Counted from the first letter of the stretch, positions 24,250 through 33,557 are shown. The stretch is DNA of 56,478 nt from Hornefia butyriciproducens (GCF_009695915.1 NZ_VUMZ01000012.1:1-56478), one strand, 5' to 3'. The notes: generated by a model not told the origin, from the sequence alone. A program made the numbers and translations.

Positions 24250-25166
24250 GGAAAAAAAGTTTTTTAGAAAAGTATGTAAAGATTATCGTGGTGCTGGCGG
24301 TGGTCGCGGGATCCTCGTCGGGGATCTTCGGCGCTGCGATTTCAGCACCGTCCATGGCTATCGGGTTCTGGAGGCTGACGCTGGGCATGCCGTTTTTTGC
24401 TGTTCCGGTGCTGCTGCACCAGAGGGAACAGCTGAAGGCCATTGAGAAGAAGGATCTGCTCTGGACCTTCGCTGCGGGGGCGTTTCTGTTCGGCCATTTT
24501 TTCAGCTGGTTCACTGCCGTCAAGCTGACGAATATCGCCAGCGGCGTTGTTCTGGCGGCGCTTCACCCGCTTGTGGTGCTGGTGGTGACGGTTTTCGTGT
24601 TCCACCGCCATGTGGGACGGCGGCCCGTGATGGGAATCGTTCTGGCGCTGCTGGGCGGCGTTCTGGTGGCAGGGCTTGACAAGAGCCAGCTGTCCTCGGG
24701 AAATTTCAAAGGGGACGTTCTGGCTTTCATGGCCGCGATGTTCATGGGCTTTTATTTTGTGATAGGCAATGAGGTGCGCAGGAGAGTGGCGGGACCGCCG
24801 TATGTGTTCCTGTGCTTCCTGTCCTGCTGGATCTGTTTCTGCATCGGCATGGTGGTGACAAAGACTCCGGCACTGGGCTATTCCGCGCACGATTATGTGC
24901 TGCTGGTCGGACTGACGCTGGTCTGCCAGATCGGCGCCCATGCGGTGTTCAACCTTTGTTTCGGTTATGTGGATTCCCTGTATGTTTCCGCCTGGGAATC
25001 CGGAGAATCGGTGTTCGCCATCATTCTGAGCCTGATCTTTCTTCATCAGATTCCGACCTCCTGGGAGGTGCTGGGGGCTGCAGTCGTGGTCATCGGCCTG
25101 CTGTACTACAATTACTGTACAGGTCTGGAGGAGAAGGCCAGGGCGGAGATACGCGGGAACAAATGA
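24243..25166 (+). CDS. EamA/DMT superfamily transporter
   Basis: 307 residues with ten predicted membrane helices in two five-helix halves, typical of drug/metabolite transporters. The first half contains SSSGIFGAAISAPSMAIGFWRLT, the characteristic loop where the family has its SxSA-R motif, and FSWFTAVKLTNIASGVVLAALHPLV; the second half ends in EVLGAAVVVIGLLYYNY. Substrate unknown; relatives export amino acids, nucleobases or drugs. Its start region was created by the tandem repeat after mtnA, and no strong ribosome binding site is seen. scpA follows after 8 bases. Confidence 0.8.
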   Translation: MERKKSFLEKYVKIIVVLAVVAGSSSGIFGAAISAPSMAIGFWRLTLGMPFFAVPVLLHQREQLKAIEKKDLLWTFAAGAFLFGHFFSWFTAVKLTNIASGVVLAALHPLVVLVVTVFVFHRHVGRRPVMGIVLALLGGVLVAGLDKSQLSSGNFKGDVLAFMAAMFMGFYFVIGNEVRRRVAGPPYVFLCFLSCWICFCIGMVVTKTPALGYSAHDYVLLVGLTLVCQIGAHAVFNLCFGYVDSLYVSAWESGESVFAIILSLIFLHQIPTSWEVLGAAVVVIGLLYYNYCTGLEEKARAEIRGNK

Positions 25167-25174
25167 GGTAGCGG

Positions 25175-26059
25175 ATGAGTTACAAAGTCAGACTTCCGAT
25201 TTTCGAGGGGCCTTTCGACCTTCTCGTTTACCTGATCGAAAACGCGCAGATGAGCATCTACGATATTCAGGTGTCGGAAATTACAAGTCAATATCTGGAC
25301 TACATCAGTGAAATGCGGCAGCGGAACGTGAACCTGTCTTCCGAGTTCATGGTGCTGGCGGCGGAACTCATCGAAATTAAATCCAGGATGATACTGCCTA
25401 AGCCACGGCTGGACGAGGAACTCCTGAATGTGGAGGATCCGCGCAGTCAGCTGGCAGAACGGCTGTTGGCGTACAAACGCTGTAAAAAACAGAGCGAGAT
25501 GCTGGCGGAACGGGAACGCGCTCAGTCCGGCGTGTTTGAGAAACCCCAGGAAGACATTTCAGTGTATCTGGACAATCCGGACGTCTATCTGAACCTCAGC
25601 ATAGAGGATTTCGCAGGAGCGTTTCACGCGTTTCTCGGTCGAAAACAGAGAATCGAAGCGGTTCGCCGCCACTATACCCGCGTAGAGCGCGAAAAAGTCA
25701 CCATGGAAAACCGTATGGAGCTTATCCGGAGAATCTTCCGGAAAACGACGGCCGGCGGTGCCACCTCCGTCCCATTTCAGGAGCTGGTGCCGAATCTGCG
25801 AAACCGTTATGATGTGGTGGTCTCCTTCATGTCCGTCCTTCAGATGATGCGAGACCGTTACCTCGACGCGGTACAGAAGAAGACCTACGGGGAGATTACG
25901 GTAATTGCCGGAGAGAGGGACTTTGACCGGCCGCCGGATGAAGAGGGGACTGAACGCGAGTACGGGAACAGGCCGGGAGACCGACACGATGGCGAGTCGG
26001 GAGGCCGGCACGATGGTGGACGCGGTGACCGGCCCGAGGAGGATCAGAATGACCAGTAG
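25175..26059 (+). CDS. scpA: Segregation and condensation protein A
   Basis: 294 residues. N-terminal VRLPIFEGPFDLLVYLIENAQMSIYDI and SSEFMVLAAELIEIKSRMILP are diagnostic of the ScpA kleisin that bridges SMC heads. The C-terminal winged-helix part (about 185-245) ends in the family's usual VIAGERDF region. Unusual: a ~45-residue Gly/Arg/Asp/Glu-rich tail (residues 250-294) with repeated GDRHDGE-like words, longer than typical. It overlaps scpB by 11 bases, so the two condensin subunits are coupled. Confidence 0.93.
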   Translation: MSYKVRLPIFEGPFDLLVYLIENAQMSIYDIQVSEITSQYLDYISEMRQRNVNLSSEFMVLAAELIEIKSRMILPKPRLDEELLNVEDPRSQLAERLLAYKRCKKQSEMLAERERAQSGVFEKPQEDISVYLDNPDVYLNLSIEDFAGAFHAFLGRKQRIEAVRRHYTRVEREKVTMENRMELIRRIFRKTTAGGATSVPFQELVPNLRNRYDVVVSFMSVLQMMRDRYLDAVQKKTYGEITVIAGERDFDRPPDEEGTEREYGNRPGDRHDGESGGRHDGGRGDRPEEDQNDQ

Positions 26060-26660
26060 AAAAGTGATTAAATCGGCCTTCGAGTCGATGCTGTTTGTCT
26101 GGGGACAGCCGCTTCCGGCAAAGGATGCTGCGGAAATTTTCGATATCAGTGAGCAGGAGGCTATCGGCTGCTTTGAGGAGCTTCAGGCGGAATACGAGCA
26201 GGAAGGCCGGGGAATCCGGATACGCAGAGTGGGGAAATCCTTTCAGTTTGTGACCCACGGCGAGAACGAGACGTTCGTGCGGAGGCTTTGTACTCCGGTA
26301 AAAATCAAGAAGCTCTCGCAGGCCGCTCTGGAGGTCCTTGCGATAATCGCCTACAAACAGCCGGTGACAAAGGGCGAGATCGATTCCATACGGGGAATCC
26401 GGTGTGACCGCGTCGTGGAAGGCCTTCTGAAGAAGGGCCTGATACGGGACATGGGACGTTCCGAGGCGGTCGGTCGGCCGGTTCTCTACGGAACGACGGA
26501 AGAGTTTCTGAAGCATTTCGGCTTCTCCTCCCTGAAGGAGCTTCCGGATATCGAGGACATCGAAGGGATTATGGGAGTCGATGACGACGAAGGTGAAGAA
26601 GAGGATTCGAGACAGATCTCGATAGAAATGGAGATGGCAGATGGCAGTGGAGATCATTGA
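26049..26660 (+). CDS. scpB: Segregation and condensation protein B
   Basis: 203 residues from the ATG at 26049 (MTSRKVIKSAFESMLFVWG), with GAGGAGG upstream; the frame is open further upstream but those residues are scpA sequence in another frame. Two winged helices are recognisable, with SQAALEVLAIIAYKQPVTKGEIDSIRG as the classic ScpB segment and GRPVLYGTTEEFLKHFG after it. It binds ScpA and regulates SMC condensin in chromosome segregation. It overlaps the next gene by 20 bases. Confidence 0.93.
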   Translation: MTSRKVIKSAFESMLFVWGQPLPAKDAAEIFDISEQEAIGCFEELQAEYEQEGRGIRIRRVGKSFQFVTHGENETFVRRLCTPVKIKKLSQAALEVLAIIAYKQPVTKGEIDSIRGIRCDRVVEGLLKKGLIRDMGRSEAVGRPVLYGTTEEFLKHFGFSSLKELPDIEDIEGIMGVDDDEGEEEDSRQISIEMEMADGSGDH

Positions 26661-27285
26661 GGTGGAATGCCCCGGCTGCGGGGAGATGATTCAGGTTCGC
26701 CAGGAAGAATTTGTGGATGTAAAAGAAAATCCGGAATACCGGGAGAAGATTATCGAAGGTGACTTTTTCCTCAACCGGTGCCCGTCCTGCGGAGATGTGG
26801 TTATGGTGGAATATCCGCTCATGTACATGGATCCGGACCGGAAACTGAATTTCTACATGGCGCCGGAGCACGAGGACGACCTGCTGGAGCAGCTGAACAG
26901 TCTGGAACTTCCGGAGGCTGCGGTGGACGCGGAGGCGGTGTTCCGCCTGGTTCCCAACGGCCTCGGCCTGACGGAGAAGATTCTGATTGCGGAAACGGGA
27001 CGGGATGACCGGGTGCTTGAGCTCTGCAAATTTGTAATCTGGGATCAGGTCAGGGAGGAATGGCCGGATCTGGAGCCGGGTGATCTGCTGTACATGTTTG
27101 ACGAGGACGGGGAATATTTTGTGATCTGGCCCTCGGACAACGGACAGGACGAGAAGCTGACGGTTCCTCTGGACGCAGAGCTGTACCGGGAAATCGAGGA
27201 GCATTACATGGATGCGCTGGCGATACCGGCGGGGAAATACGCCGAGGTGGATCAGCACTGGATCAGCGAGAGGTTTGAGCGGTAG
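26641..27285 (+). CDS. CpXC domain protein
   Basis: 214 residues. Two zinc-knuckle-like pairs occur: ECPGCGEMIQVRQ near residue 9 and NRCPSCGDVVMVEYP near 45, matching the CpXC domain. The rest is acidic and unrecognised. It overlaps scpB by 20 bases and is the last gene of the scpAB run. Function is not established for the family. The start at 26641 is supported by an upstream GGAGATGG. Confidence 0.7.
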   Translation: MAVEIIEVECPGCGEMIQVRQEEFVDVKENPEYREKIIEGDFFLNRCPSCGDVVMVEYPLMYMDPDRKLNFYMAPEHEDDLLEQLNSLELPEAAVDAEAVFRLVPNGLGLTEKILIAETGRDDRVLELCKFVIWDQVREEWPDLEPGDLLYMFDEDGEYFVIWPSDNGQDEKLTVPLDAELYREIEEHYMDALAIPAGKYAEVDQHWISERFER

Positions 27286-27649
27286 AGCGGTGTACAAATG
27301 CAGTACAACTGTATAAAATAGTAAATCAGATCCAACCAGGCATTTTATGCTCAAAGCAGGCAAAATCGGCCGAAGAAAATGACTGAAAATTCCGTTTATG
27401 AGTTGCTCTTATTATTATATTATGTTATTCTCTAAGTAGTTTCACGTAGCATCATGGCGGCGGAGACGGGCAGTTTTATTACCGGAAACGCACTTTGTAT
27501 GTTAATGAACAGATGTGTGCGTTAATGACCAGACATTGTGTGTGAGTTACTTCAACTTTTTATGTGACAAATCTAATGAATTTCCAATGCCTTCACTCAT
27601 GTTGGAGCGGGGAGAGTTTGAGTTATCAGCAGGAAGAAGATAGAGTCAT
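27286..27649. other. Intergenic region before the subtilisin gene
   Basis: 364 bases without a gene. Composition changes from GC-rich core to AT-rich DNA, so this is the left border of an accessory patch. AT-rich words around 27405-27435 could include a promoter, but I cannot pick convincing -35 and -10 elements. A GGAAGAAG-type site precedes the next ATG. Confidence 0.35.
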
Positions 27650-30082
27650 ATGAGAGCGATATCAGAAAGAATTACAATAATAATCTTGACTGCATCAATG
27701 GTATTTGCAGGCTTTAATTGCACAAAACAGACAGTAAGTGCTCAGGAAACCGGAACCGATCGGTATATAGTTATAACAAAGACAGATAAAGCGGCGGAAA
27801 TAATAGAAAACAAATACAGCGTAAGTGCAGATGCGACGATCAAAGGGGCGGATAATGTTTTAAGCGGAACATTGACAGCCTCTCAGGCAGGAGAAATTAA
27901 GGAGATGAAGAGTGTGAAATGTGTGGAAAAGGATTTCACACTCAATGAAAATGCGAAAGAAAATATTATACCTGATGTTAAACCGGCAGAGAATAACTGG
28001 GAGAAGAAAATGATTGGAGCGTCTGATGCAGCGGAGACAGGTGAGAAAATAAAAATCTGCATTATAGATTCGGGCATAGATGCGAATGAAAACGTTGACG
28101 TGGTTGAGAGGATAGATTTTATAAACGATAATCACGTTGCAGGTACTGACAATTGTAGCAAAGATATAACAGATGAACAGGAATTCACTGGTAAAGAGGA
28201 CGAGAGTACAGTTGACGAAGAGGAGATAGATGATTCAGATGAAGAAGACATTGCCCAGGAAGAAGATTGCGAAGATACAGGGTCATTTGAGTTATTCGAT
28301 GATACATGTGGGCACGGAACAAGCGTAGCAAGTGTAATAGCGGGAAAAGGTGTTAACAGTGAAGTGGAGGGTGCTGCACCAAACGCAGAACTGTATTCGG
28401 CGAAAATACTTGATGAAGAACGTCAGGCTCCGGTCAGCAGAGCGGTAAAGGCCATATACTGGGCAATAGACAATGATATGGACATAATCAATCTTAGTTT
28501 TGGGACCTTGAAATATTCAGAAGCTCTGGAACAGGCGGTAAATGATGCGGCAAATAATAATATACTTGTGATAGCCTCGGCAGGAAACAATGGAAATAGA
28601 GGTATAGATTATCCGGCAAGATACGAATCTGCACTGTCTGTCGGCGCTGTAAATGCTGCAGGAGAAGTGTGTGACTTCAGTTCAAAAGGAGATAAAATCG
28701 ATGTTGTTGCACCGGGAGAAGCAATAACGGCACAGGCAAATTTCGGAGAAGACCTGACACTGACAGGAACGAGTCTGGCTACACCGTATGTTACAGCGAT
28801 AGCGGCAGATCTCTGGTCGAAAGATAAGAGCAAGCCTGCAAAATTTATAAAAGAACTGATAAAGGCAAGTGGAAAAACTATCGCGTCAGAGGATAGTCAA
28901 GAGTACAGGATTGCAGATTATGGCTATGCAAATGAGATATATAACGACGCATATCAGGCATATCGGACAAAGACGGAAGAAGCAGAGTCTGAATCACAGG
29001 AAGATAATCAAAGCACTGCAGAAAAGTCAAAGACTGAAAGCAACACTGCCATTGATGATGAAAAGGCCGCTCCGGACGCGACAAGTAGTGGAGCAAGTAC
29101 CAGAGACATTGTCGGCATTGATAATCTGACAAGTGATGAAGAAGTTGTATCGGATGAAGAAGAGAGTGGAGACGTCCAGAAAGAAAGTGAAGAAGCAGAT
29201 GGTTCTACAGTCGGTGATGCAGATGGAACATACGAAAACGAAGACACAGATGAGGCGGATACAGATATCTCTGAAGAAATCGATGAAAACGATGGAGAAC
29301 CGCAGGACTTATCCGAAGATACAGTAAAGGCCAGCTGGAAAAAGGAAACCCATAGAAAGAATGCCTGTAATACGAAAATGAAATGGGGAGCATCTTATCC
29401 GGACGCGAAATCATCCACAGTTAGTGGGATGACAGCAAATCCGCTTTTTCATGGTTGCGCAAAACTTAAAAAGAATGATCCCAGATACAATTATGTAGCT
29501 GCATACAGGTATATGGCTATAGTTGCGAAAAAATATGCTGACGGAGGAAAGTATTCTGACGTATCCGTTGGAGAAAGCAATACAGCAGGGCTTACCGACA
29601 AACAATACACTAAAATCAGGGATTTCTTCAAGTCGCTGAACAGCGGAAAACTTGGCGGAAATGCGAAAGGATTTAATAAATGGAAAAACCGGGAGCAGGC
29701 AAGCTTCATTTATGGAATTGCTATGCACACTGCAACAGATGCGTTTGCGCATTCAACCTATAAATTGAAGTCAAATGGCAAATTTAGAAGAATCAAGCAT
29801 GCTGATGTTTCGGATAAGTGTTTAAGTTGGTGTTGTGATCGAACAACAGTTTATCCGAACAGAGCTAAAATCGCTCTGCAAATTGAGCAAAACATTGTAG
29901 ACAGGTATAAAGGTAATAGAAAGGGAATAGGATATGGAAGAGATTTCTTTGTAAGCAAGATGAAGACAACAGATAATTATAAAAACTGGCGCATTAACAG
30001 ATTGAAATCTTTTGCCGAGGCTGCAAAGGTAGAGCATGCAGAAAGTCTGAAATACTTTGGAAAAATATCGGTTACGGAATAA
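27650..30082 (+). CDS. Secreted subtilisin-like protease fused to a phospholipase C-like C-terminal domain
   Basis: 810 residues. A signal peptide (about 1-32) precedes an I9-type propeptide (37-100, ending VKCVEKDFTLNE). The S8 peptidase domain has Asp140 (CIIDSGID), His222 (DTCGHGTSVASV), the oxyanion Asn in ASAGNNGNRG and Ser375 (TGTSLATPYV). A ~45-residue acidic insert lies between Asp and His. A long acidic low-complexity linker (about 435-560) connects to a C-terminal domain (570-810) with FIYGIAMHTATDAFAHSTY near 686-704, resembling the zinc-binding H-x3-D-x2-AH pattern of phospholipase C-like domains in polymorphic toxins. A relic of this C-terminus recurs at 30818-30954. A secreted toxin that may self-process is an inference. 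Confidence 0.72.
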   Translation: MRAISERITIIILTASMVFAGFNCTKQTVSAQETGTDRYIVITKTDKAAEIIENKYSVSADATIKGADNVLSGTLTASQAGEIKEMKSVKCVEKDFTLNENAKENIIPDVKPAENNWEKKMIGASDAAETGEKIKICIIDSGIDANENVDVVERIDFINDNHVAGTDNCSKDITDEQEFTGKEDESTVDEEEIDDSDEEDIAQEEDCEDTGSFELFDDTCGHGTSVASVIAGKGVNSEVEGAAPNAELYSAKILDEERQAPVSRAVKAIYWAIDNDMDIINLSFGTLKYSEALEQAVNDAANNNILVIASAGNNGNRGIDYPARYESALSVGAVNAAGEVCDFSSKGDKIDVVAPGEAITAQANFGEDLTLTGTSLATPYVTAIAADLWSKDKSKPAKFIKELIKASGKTIASEDSQEYRIADYGYANEIYNDAYQAYRTKTEEAESESQEDNQSTAEKSKTESNTAIDDEKAAPDATSSGASTRDIVGIDNLTSDEEVVSDEEESGDVQKESEEADGSTVGDADGTYENEDTDEADTDISEEIDENDGEPQDLSEDTVKASWKKETHRKNACNTKMKWGASYPDAKSSTVSGMTANPLFHGCAKLKKNDPRYNYVAAYRYMAIVAKKYADGGKYSDVSVGESNTAGLTDKQYTKIRDFFKSLNSGKLGGNAKGFNKWKNREQASFIYGIAMHTATDAFAHSTYKLKSNGKFRRIKHADVSDKCLSWCCDRTTVYPNRAKIALQIEQNIVDRYKGNRKGIGYGRDFFVSKMKTTDNYKNWRINRLKSFAEAAKVEHAESLKYFGKISVTE

Positions 30083-30111
30083 GTCACATAACTGTTTACT
30101 GAGGTGGGAAA

Positions 30112-30798
30112 ATGAAGAAGCTCAAAAGGATACTGCTCGTATCCATATGCGTTATTTTAGCCTCATTCGGTCTGTTTAGACTGAGCGTATATATCTTTGA
30201 CAACAGCACAAGCGTCAAAGGGATAGAGCAGGCAAAAATATCCATCATAGATTGGGATGGAGAAGGGTATTATGTCGACGATTACTGGCATACAACATTT
30301 GACGAAAAGAGCATGATAAAAATGGTGAAAGAGGCAGGAAAAGACATGTCTCATCGTAGTAAGTGGTATTATGCAGAGATTGAAGGGAAATTTCATTTCA
30401 GAATCGTGTATAAGTGCCTGCTGGGACTAAAGGTAACGAGAACATATCACATGGATTACACGGAATTAAAAAAGCTCAAAGCCTTTGAGAAATTATATGA
30501 AGCAAAAGGCTTCAAGGAAAAATTCCTGCTTTCCGGCACAGAGAGAGGAAAGAAGTACTGTTATGATGAGAATGGAAAAAAAGTCTCCAAAGAACTGTTG
30601 AAGAATTTAGATTTGGATTTCTTGGAAAGAAAGTATGATCAGGAGCATTTCGGTGAAGAGGATTGCGAAGATTATAGTAGCTACAGTGTTACCTTATATC
30701 CAAAGCGTGGTGATTACATGGATTATATTGCTCCTGCTATTTACAAGACCGATAAGCATACACCGAAATGGTTGAAAGAGCATGGAGGTAAGTATTAG
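30112..30798 (+). CDS. Membrane-anchored protein, paralogue 1; candidate immunity protein
   Basis: 228 residues. One N-terminal membrane segment (about 7-27) is followed by an extracytoplasmic domain. I do not recognise the family. It is clearly paralogous to the gene at 30985: both share IFDN(S/G)T, (V/I)DDxWxxxF, KMIKMV/SMIKMV, HFRIVYK and a C-terminal KTD(K/R)HTxKWLK. It starts 29 bases after the protease-toxin fusion, the usual place for an immunity gene, and the membrane anchor would put it where a secreted phospholipase-like toxin acts. Immunity is inferred from layout only. Confidence 0.55.
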   Translation: MKKLKRILLVSICVILASFGLFRLSVYIFDNSTSVKGIEQAKISIIDWDGEGYYVDDYWHTTFDEKSMIKMVKEAGKDMSHRSKWYYAEIEGKFHFRIVYKCLLGLKVTRTYHMDYTELKKLKAFEKLYEAKGFKEKFLLSGTERGKKYCYDENGKKVSKELLKNLDLDFLERKYDQEHFGEEDCEDYSSYSVTLYPKRGDYMDYIAPAIYKTDKHTPKWLKEHGGKY

Positions 30799-30817
30799 GA
30801 ACAATTCATATAAACCG

Positions 30818-30954
30818 CACACTATAACAGATGCGTTTGCACATGTGACCTGTAAAACTGGAATATTAACAGACTGAAATCTTTTGCCGAGGCTGCAAAG
30901 GTAGAGCATGCAGAAAGTCTGAAATACTTTGGAAAAATATCGGTGATTAAGTAA
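30818..30954 (+). pseudogene. Relic of the fusion protein C-terminus
   Basis: Starts with HTITDAFAHVT-coding sequence equivalent to the AHxxDAFAH region of the upstream gene, then jumps by deletion and a frameshift to its last 30 codons (about 95% identical DNA through GGAAAAATATCGGT) and stop at 30952-30954. About 250 bases are missing in between. It lies between the two paralogous anchored proteins, so one toxin-end-plus-partner cassette has been duplicated and then decayed. Confidence 0.8.
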
Positions 30955-30984
30955 GGTGTTCAGTCTTTGCAAGGAGAGCGCGGG

Positions 30985-31701
30985 ATGAAGAGGGTTAAAA
31001 GTGTAGTAAAAGGAATATTAATGATACTGATTATACTGATTTGTATCATTGTGGTAGTGCTTATCCACATAAACCTGTACGTACTCATTTTTGATAATGG
31101 CACAAATATAGCGGGAATCAGAGAGGCAAAAATAGCAGCAGTCGATTATGATTTTGATGGAGACGGTGGATTTTATGTTATTGATGACCACTGGCAGGCA
31201 GCTTTTAAATCAAAGAAAATGATTAAAATGGTAAGGGCTACCGGAAGGGAGATGTCGCGTTATAATAAATGGATCATAGTTGACGACCAAATTCACTTTA
31301 GAATAGTGTACAAGTGGATATTTGGAATGAAAATAACAAGGATATATAGTATGCCGCCTGAAAAATTGAGCGAGTTAAAATGTCTGAAAGAGTTATATGA
31401 AGCAAAGGAAACTAAGGCGAAGCTCAGGCTTGTAAAGTCAGCCGCAATGAAAAATGGCAAATACGTCTGGAAATATGCTGAGGTGGGAATGCTCGGGGAA
31501 AATTGCAAAAAACCGGAAGAATTAATATATAATATGGACTTGGATCTTATGGAAAGAAGCTTTGCTGAAGAGATTACAGAGGCAAATGTAATTTCAAAAG
31601 CTGACTTTCGCAGTGAAAATGGCGATATAATATCTCTGTCGATTCATAAAACCGACAGGCATACATTAAAATGGCTTAAAGATAATGGATATGACTATTA
31701 A
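30985..31701 (+). CDS. Membrane-anchored protein, paralogue 2; candidate immunity protein
   Basis: 238 residues from the ATG at 30985 (GGAGAG upstream). One strong N-terminal membrane segment (about 10-34), then an extracytoplasmic domain homologous along its length to the protein at 30112, with the same ending KTDRHTLKWLKDNG. It has a DFDGDGG insertion absent from paralogue 1. It follows the toxin relic, so its cognate toxin end is no longer intact here; orphan immunity genes like this are common beside polymorphic toxins. Function unproven. Confidence 0.55.
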   Translation: MKRVKSVVKGILMILIILICIIVVVLIHINLYVLIFDNGTNIAGIREAKIAAVDYDFDGDGGFYVIDDHWQAAFKSKKMIKMVRATGREMSRYNKWIIVDDQIHFRIVYKWIFGMKITRIYSMPPEKLSELKCLKELYEAKETKAKLRLVKSAAMKNGKYVWKYAEVGMLGENCKKPEELIYNMDLDLMERSFAEEITEANVISKADFRSENGDIISLSIHKTDRHTLKWLKDNGYDY

Positions 31702-31713
31702 CGGGGAATTATC

Positions 31714-32229
31714 ATGCAACGTTCGAAAAATAAAAATGAGATAAAATTGTATAGCGTAATTTGTCCGATTTGGTTTCTGATGCTTATGCCATCATGGCAA
31801 TCGCTTTTGATTTTTCCGGTAAATTACATTATTGATACCGCCGTAACCTTTTTTACACTGCCTAAAAGCGAGAAACGTTGGAGCTTTTGTAAAAGGCACA
31901 CATGGAAGGTGTTCATCGCAGGTTTGGCAACGGATCTGGCGGGAGGTTTGCTGCTTTTCCCTGCAGTACCCGTCGCGGGTGATACAGGGATTGAATGGGT
32001 AGACGATGCGATGATTGCAATTTATGGGAATCCATTTTCAGATTATGTTGCTTTAGCGGTTTGTAGTGCAGCAATAATAGTTGCAGCATTTCTTACATAT
32101 TTAATTGACAAAAGGATTTTTCTAAAAGCAGGGCTTACAATAAGACAGGCAAAAAAATCGGCTATAATATTGGCGGTCATAACAGCGCCATACCTGTTTT
32201 TATTTCCGTCGGAATTATTAGGCACATAA
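31714..32229 (+). CDS. Hypothetical membrane protein
   Basis: 171 residues with about four hydrophobic segments (near 14-42, 62-86, 110-132 and 148-166). I do not recognise the family. It follows paralogue 2 by 12 bases and shares its AT-rich composition, so it may belong to the same transcript as the toxin-immunity-like genes. No catalytic motif is visible. Confidence 0.5.
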   Translation: MQRSKNKNEIKLYSVICPIWFLMLMPSWQSLLIFPVNYIIDTAVTFFTLPKSEKRWSFCKRHTWKVFIAGLATDLAGGLLLFPAVPVAGDTGIEWVDDAMIAIYGNPFSDYVALAVCSAAIIVAAFLTYLIDKRIFLKAGLTIRQAKKSAIILAVITAPYLFLFPSELLGT

Positions 32230-32254
32230 TAAACGTAACAGGGGGGAGTAATAT

Positions 32255-32506
32255 ATGAATCAACAAAAGGGCAGGATTGCAGAACTGCTTCCTAAGCAGT
32301 CTGTAAGAGAATTAAGTTACATCATTTTCTTTGCACAAATAGTCATTATTGCAGCGATACTGTGTGTAACGTTTACAGATGTAGGAGCGGAAAAACTGAC
32401 AGGATTAATTCTGGTTCTGGCATTAGCGTCTTTAATTGCGGCGATTAAGCTCCTGAAAAAATCCCGGAGCGCCAGTCCCGGCGACGATGATTCCGGCCAG
32501 CCATGA
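32255..32506 (+). CDS. Small membrane protein
   Basis: 83 residues with two hydrophobic segments (about 20-42 and 48-66) and a charged C-terminus (KKSRSASPGDDDSGQP). A strong AGGGGGGAG ribosome binding site precedes the ATG. Family not recognised. It is the last gene of the AT-rich patch; its 3' end is already GC-rich, marking the right border near 32450. Confidence 0.5.
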   Translation: MNQQKGRIAELLPKQSVRELSYIIFFAQIVIIAAILCVTFTDVGAEKLTGLILVLALASLIAAIKLLKKSRSASPGDDDSGQP

Positions 32507-32529
32507 CCGGGAGAATGTAGATCTGATGC

Positions 32530-32578
32530 GTAACGGCGTTCCGGGCGGTACTCCAGCCAGAGCGCCGTTATTTTGACC
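32530..32578 (+). terminator. Probable terminator
   Basis: AACGGCG and CGCCGTT pair across about 24 bases and are followed by ATTTT. The word GCGCCGTTATTTTG recurs at about 32629-32642, so this end has been partly duplicated. The rest of the gap to 32779 holds no gene. Confidence 0.45.
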
Positions 32579-32779
32579 GGGGTTTTCTTTTTGTTCATTT
32601 TCTTTTGTTCACTGGGGTTCACGGGCGCGCCGTTATTTTGTTATGGAGAAACGCCTCTATCTATGGTACAATATCGGTGGAGAGGCCGGCACATCGACTG
32701 ACCGGGAGCGGAATCCCCGGAAGGTTTGGAAGGCGTGGCAAGCCAGGACGGAATGCGGCCATTCGGGAGGGAACAAATA

Positions 32780-33376
32780 TTGATTAAGATACTCTTTGTC
32801 TGCCACGGCAACATCTGCCGTTCGCCTATGGCAGAATATATGATGAAGGATATGGTTCGGTACCGGCAGCTGGAGGAACAGTTTTACATTGAATCCGCCG
32901 GCGTGGCTTCCGACAATGTGGGAATGGAGATGCAGGAGGGAGCGAAAAACAAGCTGCGGTCTGTGGGCGTCCCTTATGACAATCACAGAACTGCCCGCAG
33001 AATGACGCGGGAGGATTACGCAGGCTTCGACTACGTGATCTGCATGGATGAGAACAACAAAAGAGAGCTGTATAATCTGATCGGAGGCGATCCAGAGAAG
33101 AAGATCCATCTCCTTCTGGATTTTACGGAGAGAGAGGAGAAAAACATCCCCGATCCGTGGTTTACCAACGATTTTGATGATACCTACGATGATATGCTGG
33201 TGGGAATCAGCGGGCTGCTGAAGGCTCTCCGGGAGCAGGACGGAGCGCTTTCCCGTGAAAACCCGGCGGCGGCTCCGGCTTTGCACACTGAACCGGGCCG
33301 TGTTTCGGCTCCGCGCACTGAACCGGGCCGTGCCCCGGCGCCCCGAAGCCTTGACAAAATGGCGGGATGTCGTTAA
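32780..33376 (+). CDS. Low-molecular-weight protein tyrosine phosphatase
   Basis: 198 residues from the TTG at 32780, with GGGAGG about 10 bases upstream; longer in-frame starts lack support. The P-loop FVCHGNICRSPMAEYMM (C-x5-R) is immediately N-terminal and the general-acid loop reads NIPDPWFTNDFDDTYDDM. The phosphatase core ends near residue 150. The last ~45 residues are an unusual Ala/Pro/Arg-rich tail containing the duplicated phrase APRTEPGRAPAPR, possibly from a local repeat expansion. Substrate unknown; such enzymes often regulate tyrosine kinases of surface polysaccharide synthesis. Confidence 0.85.
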   Translation: MIKILFVCHGNICRSPMAEYMMKDMVRYRQLEEQFYIESAGVASDNVGMEMQEGAKNKLRSVGVPYDNHRTARRMTREDYAGFDYVICMDENNKRELYNLIGGDPEKKIHLLLDFTEREEKNIPDPWFTNDFDDTYDDMLVGISGLLKALREQDGALSRENPAAAPALHTEPGRVSAPRTEPGRAPAPRSLDKMAGCR

Positions 33377-33413
33377 TATGAATAAGGAACAGAAAAGAAA
33401 GGTGGAACATACG

Positions 33414-33557
33414 ATGAAGAGAATTAAAACAATCGAGACGAGAAATCTGAAGGAAAGCCTGAAAGACGGCGGATGCGGCGAGTGCCAGACCTCCTGCCAG
33501 TCGGCCTGCAAGACTTCCTGCGGAATTGCCAATCAGAAGTGCGAGAAGGCTGAGTAA
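33414..33557 (+). CDS. scfA: SCIFF peptide (six-cysteine RiPP precursor)
   Basis: 47 residues from the ATG at 33414 with AGGTGG upstream. MKRIKTIETRNLKES is followed by the signature GGCGECQTSCQSACKTSC and a final Cys, giving six cysteines in the C-terminal half. This is the SCIFF precursor found almost universally in Clostridia. The adjacent radical SAM enzyme forms a thioether between Cys and Thr. An upstream ATG (33378) in the same frame is possible. Physiological role of the peptide is unknown. Confidence 0.93.
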   Translation: MKRIKTIETRNLKESLKDGGCGECQTSCQSACKTSCGIANQKCEKAE

